DNA from: Sphagnum magellanicum
Taxonomy: Eukaryota; Streptophyta; Sphagnopsida; Sphagnales; Sphagnaceae
DNA length: 64,000 bases
Direction: 5' to 3'
Assembly (NCBI GenBank): GCA_021904315.1
Contig: CM038923.1
Span: 12,654,038-12,718,037, forward strand
How positions within the stretch are numbered: position 1 is the stretch's first letter; each line of letters opens with the position of its first letter. This document shows, one piece after another, positions 41,040-51,891 of the stretch. Below the pieces are notes generated by a model, which saw only the letters and a list, made by a program, of their open reading frames with translations, was not told where the DNA came from and made no database searches. The translations under genes were made by a program, and so were the position numbers.

Positions 41040-42755
41040 TGCCAATTTCATCTAATTGAAATTTTAGCAATTTTATACAATGGAATTTGACAAAGTTTCT
41101 TGTAATGCTTTTATCACCATGTTTGGACAAACATAACCTGATATGTATATAGATTTATATTCTAATTTTTTTTCAAAAATACTATAATCGAACTATCATC
41201 ATATGCCAATTGAAGTAACACAATTTGCACCAAATTTAAATTTATAGGAACATTAACAATGTTACCATGCATTCCATATTGTCCATATCCTTTTAATTAG
41301 AATATTTGTGCAAAAGCTAGATGAGGTGCAATAAGATGTTCTTCAATTTTGTTTAATATTGATCCAAATTATAAATTTAATGTATTATTTGTAATATGAT
41401 CACATAAAACCATGTTGATTGGTTTTCCCACAATCAATTTTTTTCGACAATAATTAAATATAAACATGTGATCTAATATCTTTTCTTGTTAAAAGTCATT
41501 GGGATTTTTTTTTCAAATATAATTTTGACACAAAACAAATTTGAAATCCAAAACATAATGTTTGGCAACAAGAACATGCATATTTAGCAATGTCTTCAAT
41601 GTTTTTTTTGTATTTTATAATACTTTTGTTATCATTACTTTGTTCAATAAATTAAAAAATATATGTATTTTGGAGTTGAATTTTTTCTTGGTAAAATAAA
41701 ATATTTTTTCATTTTTTTCATGTTTTATGGTTATTAGATTATTTTATTCAAAAAAGTCATCAAATTAATATAAGTGTTGTTTAGATTGTGAATTGAATCC
41801 ATTAATCTTTAAGTTCAATTTCTTTTTTGAATCATGTATGATGTTTTCATTTTGAATCATACTTTTGAATTCTATTTTCATTTTTTTTGCACTTTCTTTT
41901 ATTGTTGAACTTCTTGCATTTATTTTATTTTTATTGTTTGGATTGGTATTTTTATTGCATGTGTAGATTGTTCATTTTTTTGTTTCTTTCATTTATTTCT
42001 TACTTCCAAAAATTTCATAACTTAAATGAGTTTTTAAAATTGAATTGTTATGTAATAATTCAATATAATTATAAATGGAATCTTATTTTTTTGAAATTGA
42101 ATTGTGTAAAAAAAACACAATCCAAATCTACATGTTTTGATGTTTTAAATATATTTTGTGAAAACATTTTTTTTGTCATTGTTTTTAATCACACAAGTTG
42201 AATTAAAAACTTGTTCTTTTAAAAAATAGAATTTGAATCATTTGTATATTTCAAACTATTATTTAAACTATTATTCAAATATTCTTTGGGATCAATTTTA
42301 TTTTGGTTAGATTTGAGATATTTCAAATGTCCTTTTAACTTGTGATGAAGTAATATTTAAGTTTGGATACATTTTGATAAATGTTAATGCAATTTTTTGT
42401 GGTATCCAATTAGGATGCATTTTTATATTTTTAATAAATCATTGTTTAATTCAAAATTCCATCTAAACCTTTTATGTTTAAAATTAATTTCATTATTATT
42501 ATTTAATTCATTTTCCACATAACGATTTTAATTTTTTTTATATCTTACCATTTGAATTATTCACTATTTGGAAACAATATTCAACAAGTTCAAATGACTA
42601 TTACCATATATTATGTTCAATATTTGAATCTCACAATCATTCCCAACTTTCATCATTACTTGTATATTTTTTTATTCCAAATGTATATTAGACGTTGTAA
42701 ATATTGTGATAACCAAAAAATTGTTGTAAAATATCCCCATAATCCACCATGTCGT
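41040..42755 (-). other. AT-rich DNA, probably the decayed 5' part of the Helentron
   Basis: Very AT-rich. Short minus-strand stretches look coding, for example MHPNWIPQKIALTFIKMYPN near 42430-42360 (the initial Met codon is internal), but no domain is recognised. It is continuous in composition with the Helentron and is cut by the Gypsy element on its right. Confidence 0.35.
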
Positions 42756-42974
42756 GATGTGTAATGTCGTGACGTAAGGTGTCGTAAGGATGTAAATATG
42801 TAGTAAATTCTACTAAACAAAAAAACTAAAGCTAGTCAAAGGTATAAACTAATCAACTAAAAAGAGATGCATGCACACATATATATACAATGCACAAGGG
42901 AGGCTGAAATGAAATTCTCATGTATCCTCACCCAAACCTGAGTCGGGAAAAACATGGCATGGTCTGAGTAGGAA

Positions 42975-43145
42975 TCAAGGTGTTGTAGGAGAACATGATG
43001 GACAATACCAATTGCCGGCGGGAACTTGAATGAGCTTTGGTTTGAGGCAGAAGAGATGGTATCCACCATTACAGTTATCGCAAAGCAGCATCTAATCAGC
43101 ATTGTCTATCCTCTGACATACCTGACATGGATAATCAAGTGGAGG
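42975..43145 (-). pseudogene. PHD zinc finger at the C-terminus of Pol
   Basis: In the integrase frame and only 30-odd residues after its end: PCQVC, then 11 positions (one now a TAG stop at 43092), LLCDNC, GGYH, LFC, 14 residues, and WYCPSC, followed by a stop at 42975. The spacing C-x2-C-x11-C-x2-C-x4-H-x2-C-x14-C-x2-C is the canonical C4HC3 PHD pattern, including the conserved Trp two residues before the last Cys pair. PHD fingers read histone H3 tails, so by analogy with chromoviral chromodomains it may steer integration. The role is inferred; the motif is directly seen. Confidence 0.85.
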
Positions 43146-44266
43146 AATCCAAGTCGACGTGATGATGGTAGGATCCAAATTTGGCAGGTGGCAAGGCGCA
43201 CAATTTTTGGAATGATCTCGAATTGTGCGTCTGTCAGTTCCTTGCAACTCCAACACACCTGAAGGCCTAATCGCCTTAATCTTCAAGATAATGCGACCAA
43301 AAGAAATGTCTAAAGTATCATTGGGTTGTCGCTGAAGATACACAAAATCACCAACATCAAATTGTCTCACCTTAGGTTTGTAACTACCACCTCGTGTGTG
43401 TGCATATCGTAAGGTGTCTTGATGTTGTGTAATGGACAGGTTTTCCATGGCCATGGGCATAAGCCTCCTGAATAGAGCAACCCTTTCTGCAATGACCTTA
43501 ACCCAAGTGGATGGGGAGTCCAAGTCCACAACCTGGTCCATTTGAACAGTAATGGAAGAAGGTGGAATGGGGTGTCTCCCAAAAAGTAAAAAGTAAGGAG
43601 AAAAATGAGATAAAGAGGCATGTTTGAACACCCTATAACCCATGGCGATATATGGGAGGGCCAAGTCCCAATTCTCTTTGTTCTTAGTGAAGCAAATCTT
43701 CCAAAATCCCTTTTTGCACGTTTGAACCATCCTTTCTGCAAGGCCATCAGCTTGGGGATGATCTCTTGAAGTCCGACGATGGTCAATGAAAGCATGGTCA
43801 AGTAGGTCTTGGAATTCTCCCCTGAATTCTGATCCTTGATCAGTAAGGCACTCAGCACAAGCCCCAAACCTACTTAGAACTTGTTGTAAGAAAACCTTGC
43901 TAGTGTTGTGTGATGACTTGTCCAGTAGCGCAACAAATTCAACCCACTTTGAAAATGCTCAATCATAATCATGATGTAAACATTAACCCTAGAGGTTTGT
44001 GGTAACTCTTCAGCTAAATCACATGACCAACGATAGAACATGCCTTGAATAGGGAGTGGAAAAAGCGTGAGCTGTCGAGAGGAGAAAGAAGTTCTCACTC
44101 TATCACATTGTTCACACCTAGCAATGATGTCTTGGACCTGAGCATACATACCTCTCCAATGGTAATGAGGAGCGAAAAGGCTATAAGTACGCTTAATTCC
44201 AAAGTGTCCAAGCTCTGAGTGTACCTTTTGAATAAGACCAGGCCGTTCATGTGGTGGTGGAACCAT
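43092..44266 (-). pseudogene. Integrase
   Basis: HHCC zinc-binding N-terminus: VHSELGHFGIKRTYSLFAPH through CEQC (about 44230-44105). Of the catalytic core, the first Asp is in SCDLAEEL (about 44015), the second Asp in LTDQGSEF (codon at 43839-43841), and the Glu in ADGLAERM (about 43735). All three DDE residues are retained, but a frameshift near 43.87-43.93 kb separates the first from the others. Stops at 44327 and 44288 lie just upstream. The C-terminal part (FDVGDFVYLQRQ, then IRPSGVLELQG and NCAPCHLPNLDPT) leads directly into a PHD finger instead of a chromodomain. Confidence 0.9.
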
Positions 44267-44326
44267 TCTGTCGCCTTGTGGTAAGCATCAGACGAGGTGA
44301 TTGTCCCTCCACGAGTAGCATTTGGA

Positions 44327-46213
44327 TCATTGTTGTATGCGATCATGCTGATTTGATGTAACTTGGGGAGGGTATTCCCCATGTTGAAGAAACCCCAAAG
44401 TGTCCAAGTCCTCCCATATATCTAGAATGGGATGCTCAACCAGGTTACATTGCAATAGTGCAAGATAACTAAATGCCTCAAATACATGTATTGTTGGAAT
44501 TTGGTCAAAATCTTGCCTGGCTTCTAAAAAATCTTCAGAGGTAGTGAGGGGTCTTCGTGACATGGTATTCGCATTTTGATGTGTAATACCATGTCGGTGA
44601 ATAACCTTGAACTCATACTTTTGAAGTATAAGTGCCCAATGAGCTAACTTACCAGTAAGCTTATCGTTGGTCATCAACCACTTGATAGGCTGGTGGTCAA
44701 TATACAAAGTGAAATTGGTGCCATAAAGATAAGGCCTGAAATGTATGACGGCCCATACAACAACAAGGCACTCCCCCTCGTATGAAGAATAGTTGCTCTC
44801 GAGCAACTTGTTGTTGCTTCGAGATGCATAGGCGATAACATATTCCTTGCCTTCCTCATCAAGTTGGCCAAGAATAGCTCCAATACCAAGAACACTCCAG
44901 TCAGTGTGTAGAATGAAGACCTTGTTGAAATCAGGTCTTCTCAGAATGGGGAACTCTGAAAGCTTTTCCTTGAATGTGTTGAAAGCTTCTTGAGCCTCAT
45001 CGTTCCATGTCCAAACAACATCCTTCTTTAGCAATGCATAAAGAGGATGAGTAATAGTACTGAAATCTTGGACATAAATTCTGTAGTAATTACATAATCC
45101 AATGAAGCTCCTCAACGTGTGAACATCAGTAGGATTGGGCATCTCCAAAATGGCTACTACTTTGGTCCAATGAGCCATAATACCATTTGGCAAAATTCTA
45201 TGTCCAAGGTAGATTACTAAAGTGATAACAAACTCACACTTTTAAAGATGGATCTTCATATTGACTTCGTGGAGCCTCTTGAATAACTCCTCAAGATGGG
45301 CCAAATGCTATAGGAGTCCCTTGCTATGCACTAGGATGTCATCTATGTAACATTTCAGGAAATCTGCCCCTTCGAGAACATGGTCCATGACTCATTGAAA
45401 GAAGACAAGTGCATTCTTCAATCCAAAAGGCATCACAAGCCATTCCCATAACTTATTTCTTCCATGGAATGTTGTTTTCTTGCGATCCTTCGCAGTGAGC
45501 ACAATCTAGTTGAAACCTTGCCTTAGATCCACAATTGTGAAGATGTTTGAATCTCCAATGCTATCAAATAATTCTTCAAGGATGGGCATGGGGTACCTAT
45601 CCTGAGGTGTAACTAGGTTCAAAGGCCTATAATCCCCGCACATCCTTTTCTTAGTCCATAATCCAGCTGAATCTTTCTTTGCTGGCATTACTATAGCGAC
45701 TGCGAAATCAGAACTTGATGGCTGAATGAGACCGGCCTCATGGAGCTCTTTGCATCTTTCATCTACCAGTTCCCATTCATGTTTGCTCAACCTATGCCTC
45801 CTTCGATAGACGGGTGTTTCATCTGTAAGGTCTATAGATAATTGCATGGTCTTACACCTACCTAAGTCTTTCATTGAGCATGCAAACACATTCTCATACT
45901 TAATTAGCAAGTTTGTGACTTGGTCTCTTTCCTTCTTGGTGAGTTGGTTCCCCATAACGAAAGGGTAGTTGGAAACACATGGAATGGAGTTGGAAAGTAT
46001 GTTTGAAGAACCTGGTGTATTGGGTTCTCCACTATCCAACTGCGTAGATTCGTAGAAGGTTGTGATTGTTTCTCCAGAAGCTGATGTACCTCCAGGTGTA
46101 TTGGACACAACTTGAGTTAAATTACATGGTACCTTCCCCCCCAACACTGAGAATGAAATGTAAAGTGTTGAAGATAGGTAAGTGTACTTGGTCGGGGTGC
46201 CATGTGGTTGCAT
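44327..46213 (-). pseudogene. Reverse transcriptase and RNase H
   Basis: The RT reads KRMCGDYRPLNLVTPQDRYP at about 45640, with FTIVDLRQGFN before a stop at 45506, then MPFGLKNA and the catalytic YIDD at 45338-45349. Stops are at 45506 (TAG), 45392 (TGA), 45308 (TAG) and 45242 (TAA). The 288-residue frame 45193-44327 gives the thumb/connection (LRSFIGLCNYYRIYVQDFS) and RNase H (FILHTDWSVLGIGAILGQLD, then YASRSNNKLLESNYSSYEGE and YIDHQPIKWL). This is a normal Gypsy layout. The frame is shifted by one base relative to the methyltransferase. Confidence 0.93.
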
Positions 46214-46239
46214 TGCTAGAACTGCAAGTTGATTGAATC

Positions 46240-47393
46240 AGTGTTAGTGTTATGTACATTTGAAAAAGTACATAAGTTACCAACAACCATGTAAGAGAGT
46301 TCAGGTCCATGCTTCTCCCTAGTAGAGCATTACGCTCTAATATAGTCACCTTAGTGTGACTAGTAGTGCCAATTTGGAACCCCATAGCCCTTTCTCTTTC
46401 TTCTGGGCTTGGTTCATCCCAAGTGGTTGAAGCATGACAATACACCAGGCCTGGCCCATTTCCCTGAAAGGCGTGTGCTCCTGGGAAGGAGACAAAGGTG
46501 GGCCAAGCACCTCTTGGTTTTCCTATTGTGTTCGCAGGAAACCAAGGAGGTTTTTTTTGCCTTGTAATTGGTTGGCAAGAACTTTGATCCTCCAATATGT
46601 GAGAAACCTGCAAGTTCGGGTCTCCAATAGTGTATTTCAAAGCTAGCTACAGAACTGAGAGTGGTGCTAAGTTGGTCCACCAGTTGCACAGCTAGTGCGC
46701 ATAGGAACCACATTGTGTCGCATCAAGTAAGAGCGGCTCTCCAAGGTAATGTTTGACTAGTGTGTAGTGCTCCTGGACTTTCTCCCTTTGATCAAGCTGA
46801 GAAGGAGTGTTCTCAATTACATAATCAAGTGTAGGAAAAATGGATTGAGCCTAGGTGATCAATCGTATCATGTCCATGAAAAGACCAGATCTTGTGTCAC
46901 TCAAGCCTTCTCCAAATCCAGCCACTGAAAATCCTTGACACTCACAACTTGAAATGATGAGGTCGACAGGGCCAAGTAATTCCATATGTTTTTTTTGAAT
47001 TAGTTATATGTCAGAGGGCAAAAATGTGAAACTAGCCTTCCATGCGGTGGTTGCAAATCGTTGTGGAAATCTTGTTGTGAACTCCCTCATTCTTGATGCC
47101 GCCACTTGCCTTGTAATAGGATCAATGTCCACGTAAAAATACTTCCAAACCACCATCCCTGACTGTAGTAGGGCTTCAAGACCTATACCAATACCACCAA
47201 AGAACTCTAGTAATGTAATCCTTTCCTTCGGTGGTGTCCAGGTGATTAGTTGACGAAGTAATGGCTTAATCGGTTCGCCATGGTTTTCCATGCTCTCAAA
47301 ACTAGACAAAGCTTTGATCAAGGGCTTGTGGGCTACTTTGAACCTTTGTAAAACCTCTGGTCCATGTTGAATGTTAGTAGGAACCACCTTCAA
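46240..47393 (-). pseudogene. C5-cytosine DNA methyltransferase domain inside the retrotransposon
   Basis: In the same frame as Gag and protease, between protease and RT. Motif I is LLEFFGGIGIG (at about 47181-47210, SAM binding). Motif IV is DLIISSCECQGFS with the catalytic-position Cys codon at 46938-46940. Motif VI is DYVIENT (about 46805-46825). Motif VIII is LLLDATQCGSYAH then a stop (46692). Motif IX is ERERAMGF (about 46383-46400). Motif X is LLGRSMDLNSLTWL (about 46285-46326). The order I-IV-VI-VIII-IX-X is the linear one, not the rearranged DRM order. The H-(R)-x-x-x-W context and the LLGRS motif resemble DNMT3. Stops at 47004, 46851, 46692 and 46647 kill this copy. Motif IV has Glu-Cys where Pro-Cys is canonical. 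It would methylate DNA, perhaps the element's own cDNA (inference). Confidence 0.88.
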
Positions 47394-47456
47394 GCTTTCA
47401 ATAGCTTGAGCGTAAGCTATCTCCTCCTCATCTCCCTCTATCCATTCATGGCTAGC

Positions 47457-48989
47457 TTATTGGATGTAGGAAATGGTATGTGCTTCCTTGAGCATACAAT
47501 GGTGAGCCATAGGACTATGGTTCCCATGTAAATCAAAGGGCATGTATCCTAGGTGGTGGCCATCAGTTTCCCAATCCACTCGGTAGTATGCATGTTCGAA
47601 CCAGTTGTCAATTGTGAAACCTGGTGGAAACAAGGCCTTTTGCCCAATGAGCACATCATAACTTGTGGCATTGGTGACTAAACATTTGACCTATAAGCAA
47701 AGCTCTTGATCTGTACCTTCATTGAACTTAAGTGCAATCAAATCCGAGCTTTCCCCAAGTACCTCCTCTACGTTCCCACTAGCGGTGCGAATCTGCCACA
47801 TAGATTTCCGTAGTTTGGAATCAAGCATGCCCATCTTCTTGGCAAATTGAACTCCAAGAATCACTGGTTGGGCATCTGTGTCAAGAAGTACCATTTTGGG
47901 TGTATGTCCTCCCAGTTGGATTGTTGACCCAGTATTGTCGACAATGGCAACTCTGGTGGCGATGGAAGTTCTCTCACTAGGCACCACCTTCGGAAATGAG
48001 TGAGAGACTTTGTGGAGAGAATGGCTATCCACAATACCTTTGTTGAGTAACAAATCCACAAGTGAGGTGTTCTGAACTCCCTTCTGATATGTGAATGTAG
48101 AATCAGAGGTAGGAAAGCCCACTAGTTTAACCATGCTAGAACTAGTGACCAGATTACGAACACCATCTGCAACACGTGAGCTAATCGAATGTCTCTCTAA
48201 GGTGTTGGATGGGACCTCTATAACATGTGGATCATGGATTGGTAGAGGACCTGATGTAGTGTTCAAGGTATCCTCTAAGATTGCAATTATGTCCTTGGTG
48301 CTTAACTTCAAATCTTGAAAACTAAACAATGGTGTACTCACAAGCTTTTGTGCCACTTCATGCATTTGAAGTTGGCATTCCATAAGCTGATCAGTGGAAA
48401 ATTGTGTGTTTTCCTGATGTACATGTACTCCTGGGACACGAGAATTTGATGCCCTAACAGCTTGTGGTGTAGTAGTCTCCTCCCCCTTCGCCAATAAGGT
48501 GCATTCTTCTTCCATGTTGGGAGGACGAAAAGATTGTGGCATGACTGCTCGAGCTCCTTTAGCCTTGGTAATAGGACTTGAACTAGATGTGAGTCCATCA
48601 GTCTAAATTACCTGCCTAGTGGCAGAAACTTTTGGTGCCACACTAGCTTCTTGTGCCGCGACATAGGAAGGGCAAAAAGAAGTAGCAAATTCTGGTGTGA
48701 GAGTAGAATTGCGTGGAGTGGAAATAACATGCTCCCCAACCATGGCATCGTGTGGAAGGCCATAGAACGACCTAGGAGGTCCCTCTTGTGATCCTGAACC
48801 TTGTACAGGTTGGGCATGACTAGCTGGTTGGGAGGACTTACCTTTTAGATTAGCAAGTTGAGCCTTCAATGATTCGAGTTCATTTTGTAAAGTTTGAACT
48901 TGAATTGCATGGGCTTGAAGCACCTCCCTTTTGTCCGCATTGTGCTCCTTCTTCTTAACATTCTTGTTGGAATTACCCTTGGTGGGCAA
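47457..48989 (-). pseudogene. Retrotransposon aspartic protease region
   Basis: Same frame as Gag. The segment 48989-48850 has a short coiled-coil-like stretch (LQNELESLKAQLANLKGK). The protease core reads KMVLLDTDAQPVILGVQFAK, where the catalytic triad D-T-G is D-T-D at 47874-47882. The Gly-to-Asp change is a G-to-A transition and would inactivate the enzyme. The post-protease segment YDVLIGQKALFPPGFTIDNW follows at about 47655, after a stop at 47691. Other stops are at 48603 and 47457. Confidence 0.8.
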
Positions 48990-49073
48990 AACCTGAGTGG
49001 AAGGCTAAGGTGCCTTGGCTTTTGGTTGAGGGACAATGGAAGATGCTAACAGATTTTGCCGTTGTAATCCGAG

Positions 49074-50384
49074 TTACTTCCACTCTGGGAACTTGGCAAA
49101 ACAGACAGATTCCTGATGTCCCTCTTTCTCACAATAATCACAAAAGAGATCTTTGGAAGGAATGTTGCATTCACTAGCTTTGTGGGCAGGATTGCCACAG
49201 TAGTTGCAAGAAGGTAGGATGGGTGTAGCCGTGTGCACCGCTTTAGTCTTTGAAGAAGAATGTGATGATTTAGTTGGCGCAGCTTGTGTAGGTTGAAGCC
49301 TTGAACGTGATGGAGGCCTCATAATACTGGCCTCATAGTGTGCATGAGCAAGTTCCAACTTTTCGGAAATGTTGTACACATCTAGCAAAGTGTACAAGTC
49401 TCCAAATTCTACAAAAACCCATTGCAAAACCTGCGCGTGGAGCGTTGGAGTACCTTCCAACGAATGAAGATACCGGTGGGCAGCTTCCAAGTCGGTGATG
49501 CTCTAGGTATCCTCTTTGAGTTTGAGAAGCCTCCTGTAGAGCATCTTGAGGGTTTCATCCTTCTGTCGAAAGAAGGTGGCGAGCTGTAGAATTTTTTCAG
49601 AACTTTTGACTAGAAATTCCAGCTCAAGAATTTGAAAGAATTCCCCCACTAAATCAGCAAAAGCCGGCGCATCAGTTGTGGGAAGAATGTTTGTAGTAGC
49701 AATAATGAGTTGTTGAAGAGAAAGGTTTATTGAGGTAGGTACCGGGTCTGGATTATTCGGCATAGTCCCGTGATGTGCAATTGTAGCTTGCAATGCAGCT
49801 TGAGAGGCGGTGGCGATGGCTATGGCGTATGCTGGATTGGGAATCTAGGTGACACCCAAAATCCTTGCAGAATGTTGCTCGTAGACATCCAACGCCTCAT
49901 AGTGCACATAATGAGCCAATTGTTTGAATGCAAACGCCTCGATGTAATTAGCGCCATACTTGAGCTCCAATTCACAAACCATAGTTGAAAAAGTTGCCTT
50001 GAACTCCCTAAAAGAAATAGTACCTGGCCTTCCGCTAAACTTCTCAATTCTCCCAGAGGAATTACTGACCTCCATGGTGTATATGGGTGTTGAGGTCACA
50101 GTTTGCAACGAGATATACGGTGATGCTGTGAAAGTAGGTGCGGTAACAGGCGTACCCCACTGATGAGCCCCTCCAAATGGACTCTGATGTACCGTTGATG
50201 TAGTGTAACCTGAGCCTGAATTCCTGGTAGGAGTTGTACTAGATGACAATGGTGCTGTAGACACTTGATCGTATCGTCGTGAAGATCATGAGCTTAAAGA
50301 AATTGGCTCAAAGGATTGTGTGTTACTTCGTAGTTGATACTTGGGCTTTGGCTGAGCGGTAGTGCTCTCATCATCCGAGGACAT
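49074..50384 (-). pseudogene. Gag polyprotein with two CCHC zinc knuckles
   Basis: The start ATG at 50382-50384 gives MSSDDESTTAQPKPKYQLRS. Premature stops lie at 50286 (TGA), 49845 (TAG) and 49503 (TAG), and the stop at 49074 (TAA) also interrupts a continuing frame. The capsid-like part includes EKFSGRPGTISFREFKATFS at about 50070. Two adjacent CX2CX4HX4C knuckles, CNYCGNPAHKASEC and CDYCEKEGHQESVC, lie at about 49101-49208; these bind retroelement RNA during packaging. The frame is otherwise shared with protease and methyltransferase, so a Gag-Pol fusion is likely. Confidence 0.88.
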
Positions 50385-50499
50385 GGTGTTGTCCCATGCC
50401 CCAAAATTTTGTGATAGTACATAACACTAATTACAAAATTTTAACACAAAGTACAATTTGAAGAATACAGTGCGTTGTTGGGAATGAGCCGTGATACAC

Positions 50500-51400
50500 A
50501 GAGATCGCACGGAAGTCAAACAAATGTCCAGCGAAGGTCGGACGAAGATTGGACGAAGATCGAACGGAAGTCAAACAGATGTTGGATGAAAAGGTAGGGC
50601 AACAAAATAATATGTAGGACGGTAGGGCATAGGACGCATGACAGCAAGGCGCATGACGGCAAGATGCAAGATGGCAAGACGCAGGACATAGGACGAAAAT
50701 CCAACAAACGTCGGATGGAAGTCAATGGATGGATAGAAGTTCGACGAACGAAGTTGAACGAATCGTCCGACGAAGTTGCACGAACGAAGGTCGCAACGAT
50801 GGCAACATTGTCGCTTGCAATGCTACAACAATGATGGCGCTGCAACTCGCAACGCTATTGTTGTTGTGGTGCTGCGGTGTTGCAGCTCGCAACGTTGTTG
50901 TTGTTACGGTGCTACTACTGCTGCGGCGTTGCAACTCGCAACGCTACTGGTGCTACAACGCTGCTATTACTACTGCGGCGTTGTAGCTTGCAACGTTGCT
51001 GTTGTAGCAGCGTTACTGCTGTTGTGCGCGTTGTTGTTACTACAACATTGCTATTGCTATAACAGCGATGGCACTGCAATGTTGCGGCGCTGTAGTTCAC
51101 GACGCTGCAATGCTGCGGCGCTGTAATTCACGACGCTGCAATGATGCGGCGCTATAGTTCGCGACACTACAATGTTGTGGCGCTACGGCGCTACTGCTGC
51201 AGTGATGGCGTTACGACGCTATGGCGCTGCGGTGCTACAGTTTGCGACGTTGTAACGTTACAACGTTGTGACGCTATTGTTTGCGGCAACGGCTACCGAC
51301 AGCGCACTATGCAACGATGGCGAGTGGCGAGTGGCGAGTGGCACTAGAGCTCGCGACAACGACAACGTTGTGCAGGATGGTAGGTAGCACTATGCTACTC
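50500..51400. repeat. Minisatellites within the LTR
   Basis: Several arrays in a GC-rich block. Near 50500-50720 there are phrases like gacgaagatcgaacggaagt and ggcaagatgcaagatggcaa. The phrase tgcaactcgcaacg repeats at 50841, 50881, 50930 and 50982. A clean 31-bp tandem repeat has units starting gcggcgct at 51084, 51115 and 51146. Small reading frames here are by-products of this GTT/GCT-type repetition and are not genes. Confidence 0.8.
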
Positions 51401-51882
51401 TGCAGCGATGGTAGGTGGCGGCGGCCGAAATTTTTGTGTTTTTTTTTTTTCTACTTGATAGTTTCAAGAAAGAAAAAGAAAGCAAGATAGAGAGAAAAGA
51501 GACAGAGCTTTAAAACCTGTTTCCTGGCTCTATTTGTTGGCATAACACAAGTTCCTTCTTACAACGTTAACTTCCTTCGACAACAACAACACCAGCATCC
51601 TCCGGCAACAACACCAGTAGCACCAGCAACACTAGCAACACTAGCAATAGCAATGATAACTTAAAAACTCACATGCAAAGAAATATGCTGCTTTCAACAT
51701 GAAGCAACAAAAAGTGGAGTTTTTTTTCTAGAATTGAATTGCAATGAAAGAAGGAAATGAAATGTATGTAAACGGTGGCCGTGCAATGGTCACCGTGAGC
51801 ATCTAAAAATCCTAACTTATTATGGAGGAAGCTCCTAACAAAGGAATTTTAGAAAAACTAAAAGGAGAAGGAAAGGTTTGGG

Positions 51883-51891
51883 CCTTTTATA
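51883..51891 (-). promoter_or_regulatory. TATA box of the LTR promoter
   Basis: TATAAAAGG on the minus strand, about 150 bp inside the proposed LTR start and upstream of the Gag frame, in the right orientation. It is preceded by a GC-richer segment. Confidence 0.5.

Noticed and set aside
42757..42790. tgtcgtgatgtgtaatgtcg as the start of a left LTR
   Set aside because: It does not match the right LTR start beyond a few bases, so no second LTR can be claimed.
50729..51490. Several overlapping open frames of 60-116 codons on both strands
   Set aside because: They are translations of GTT/GCT-rich minisatellites inside the LTR, open in several frames at once, with no domain.
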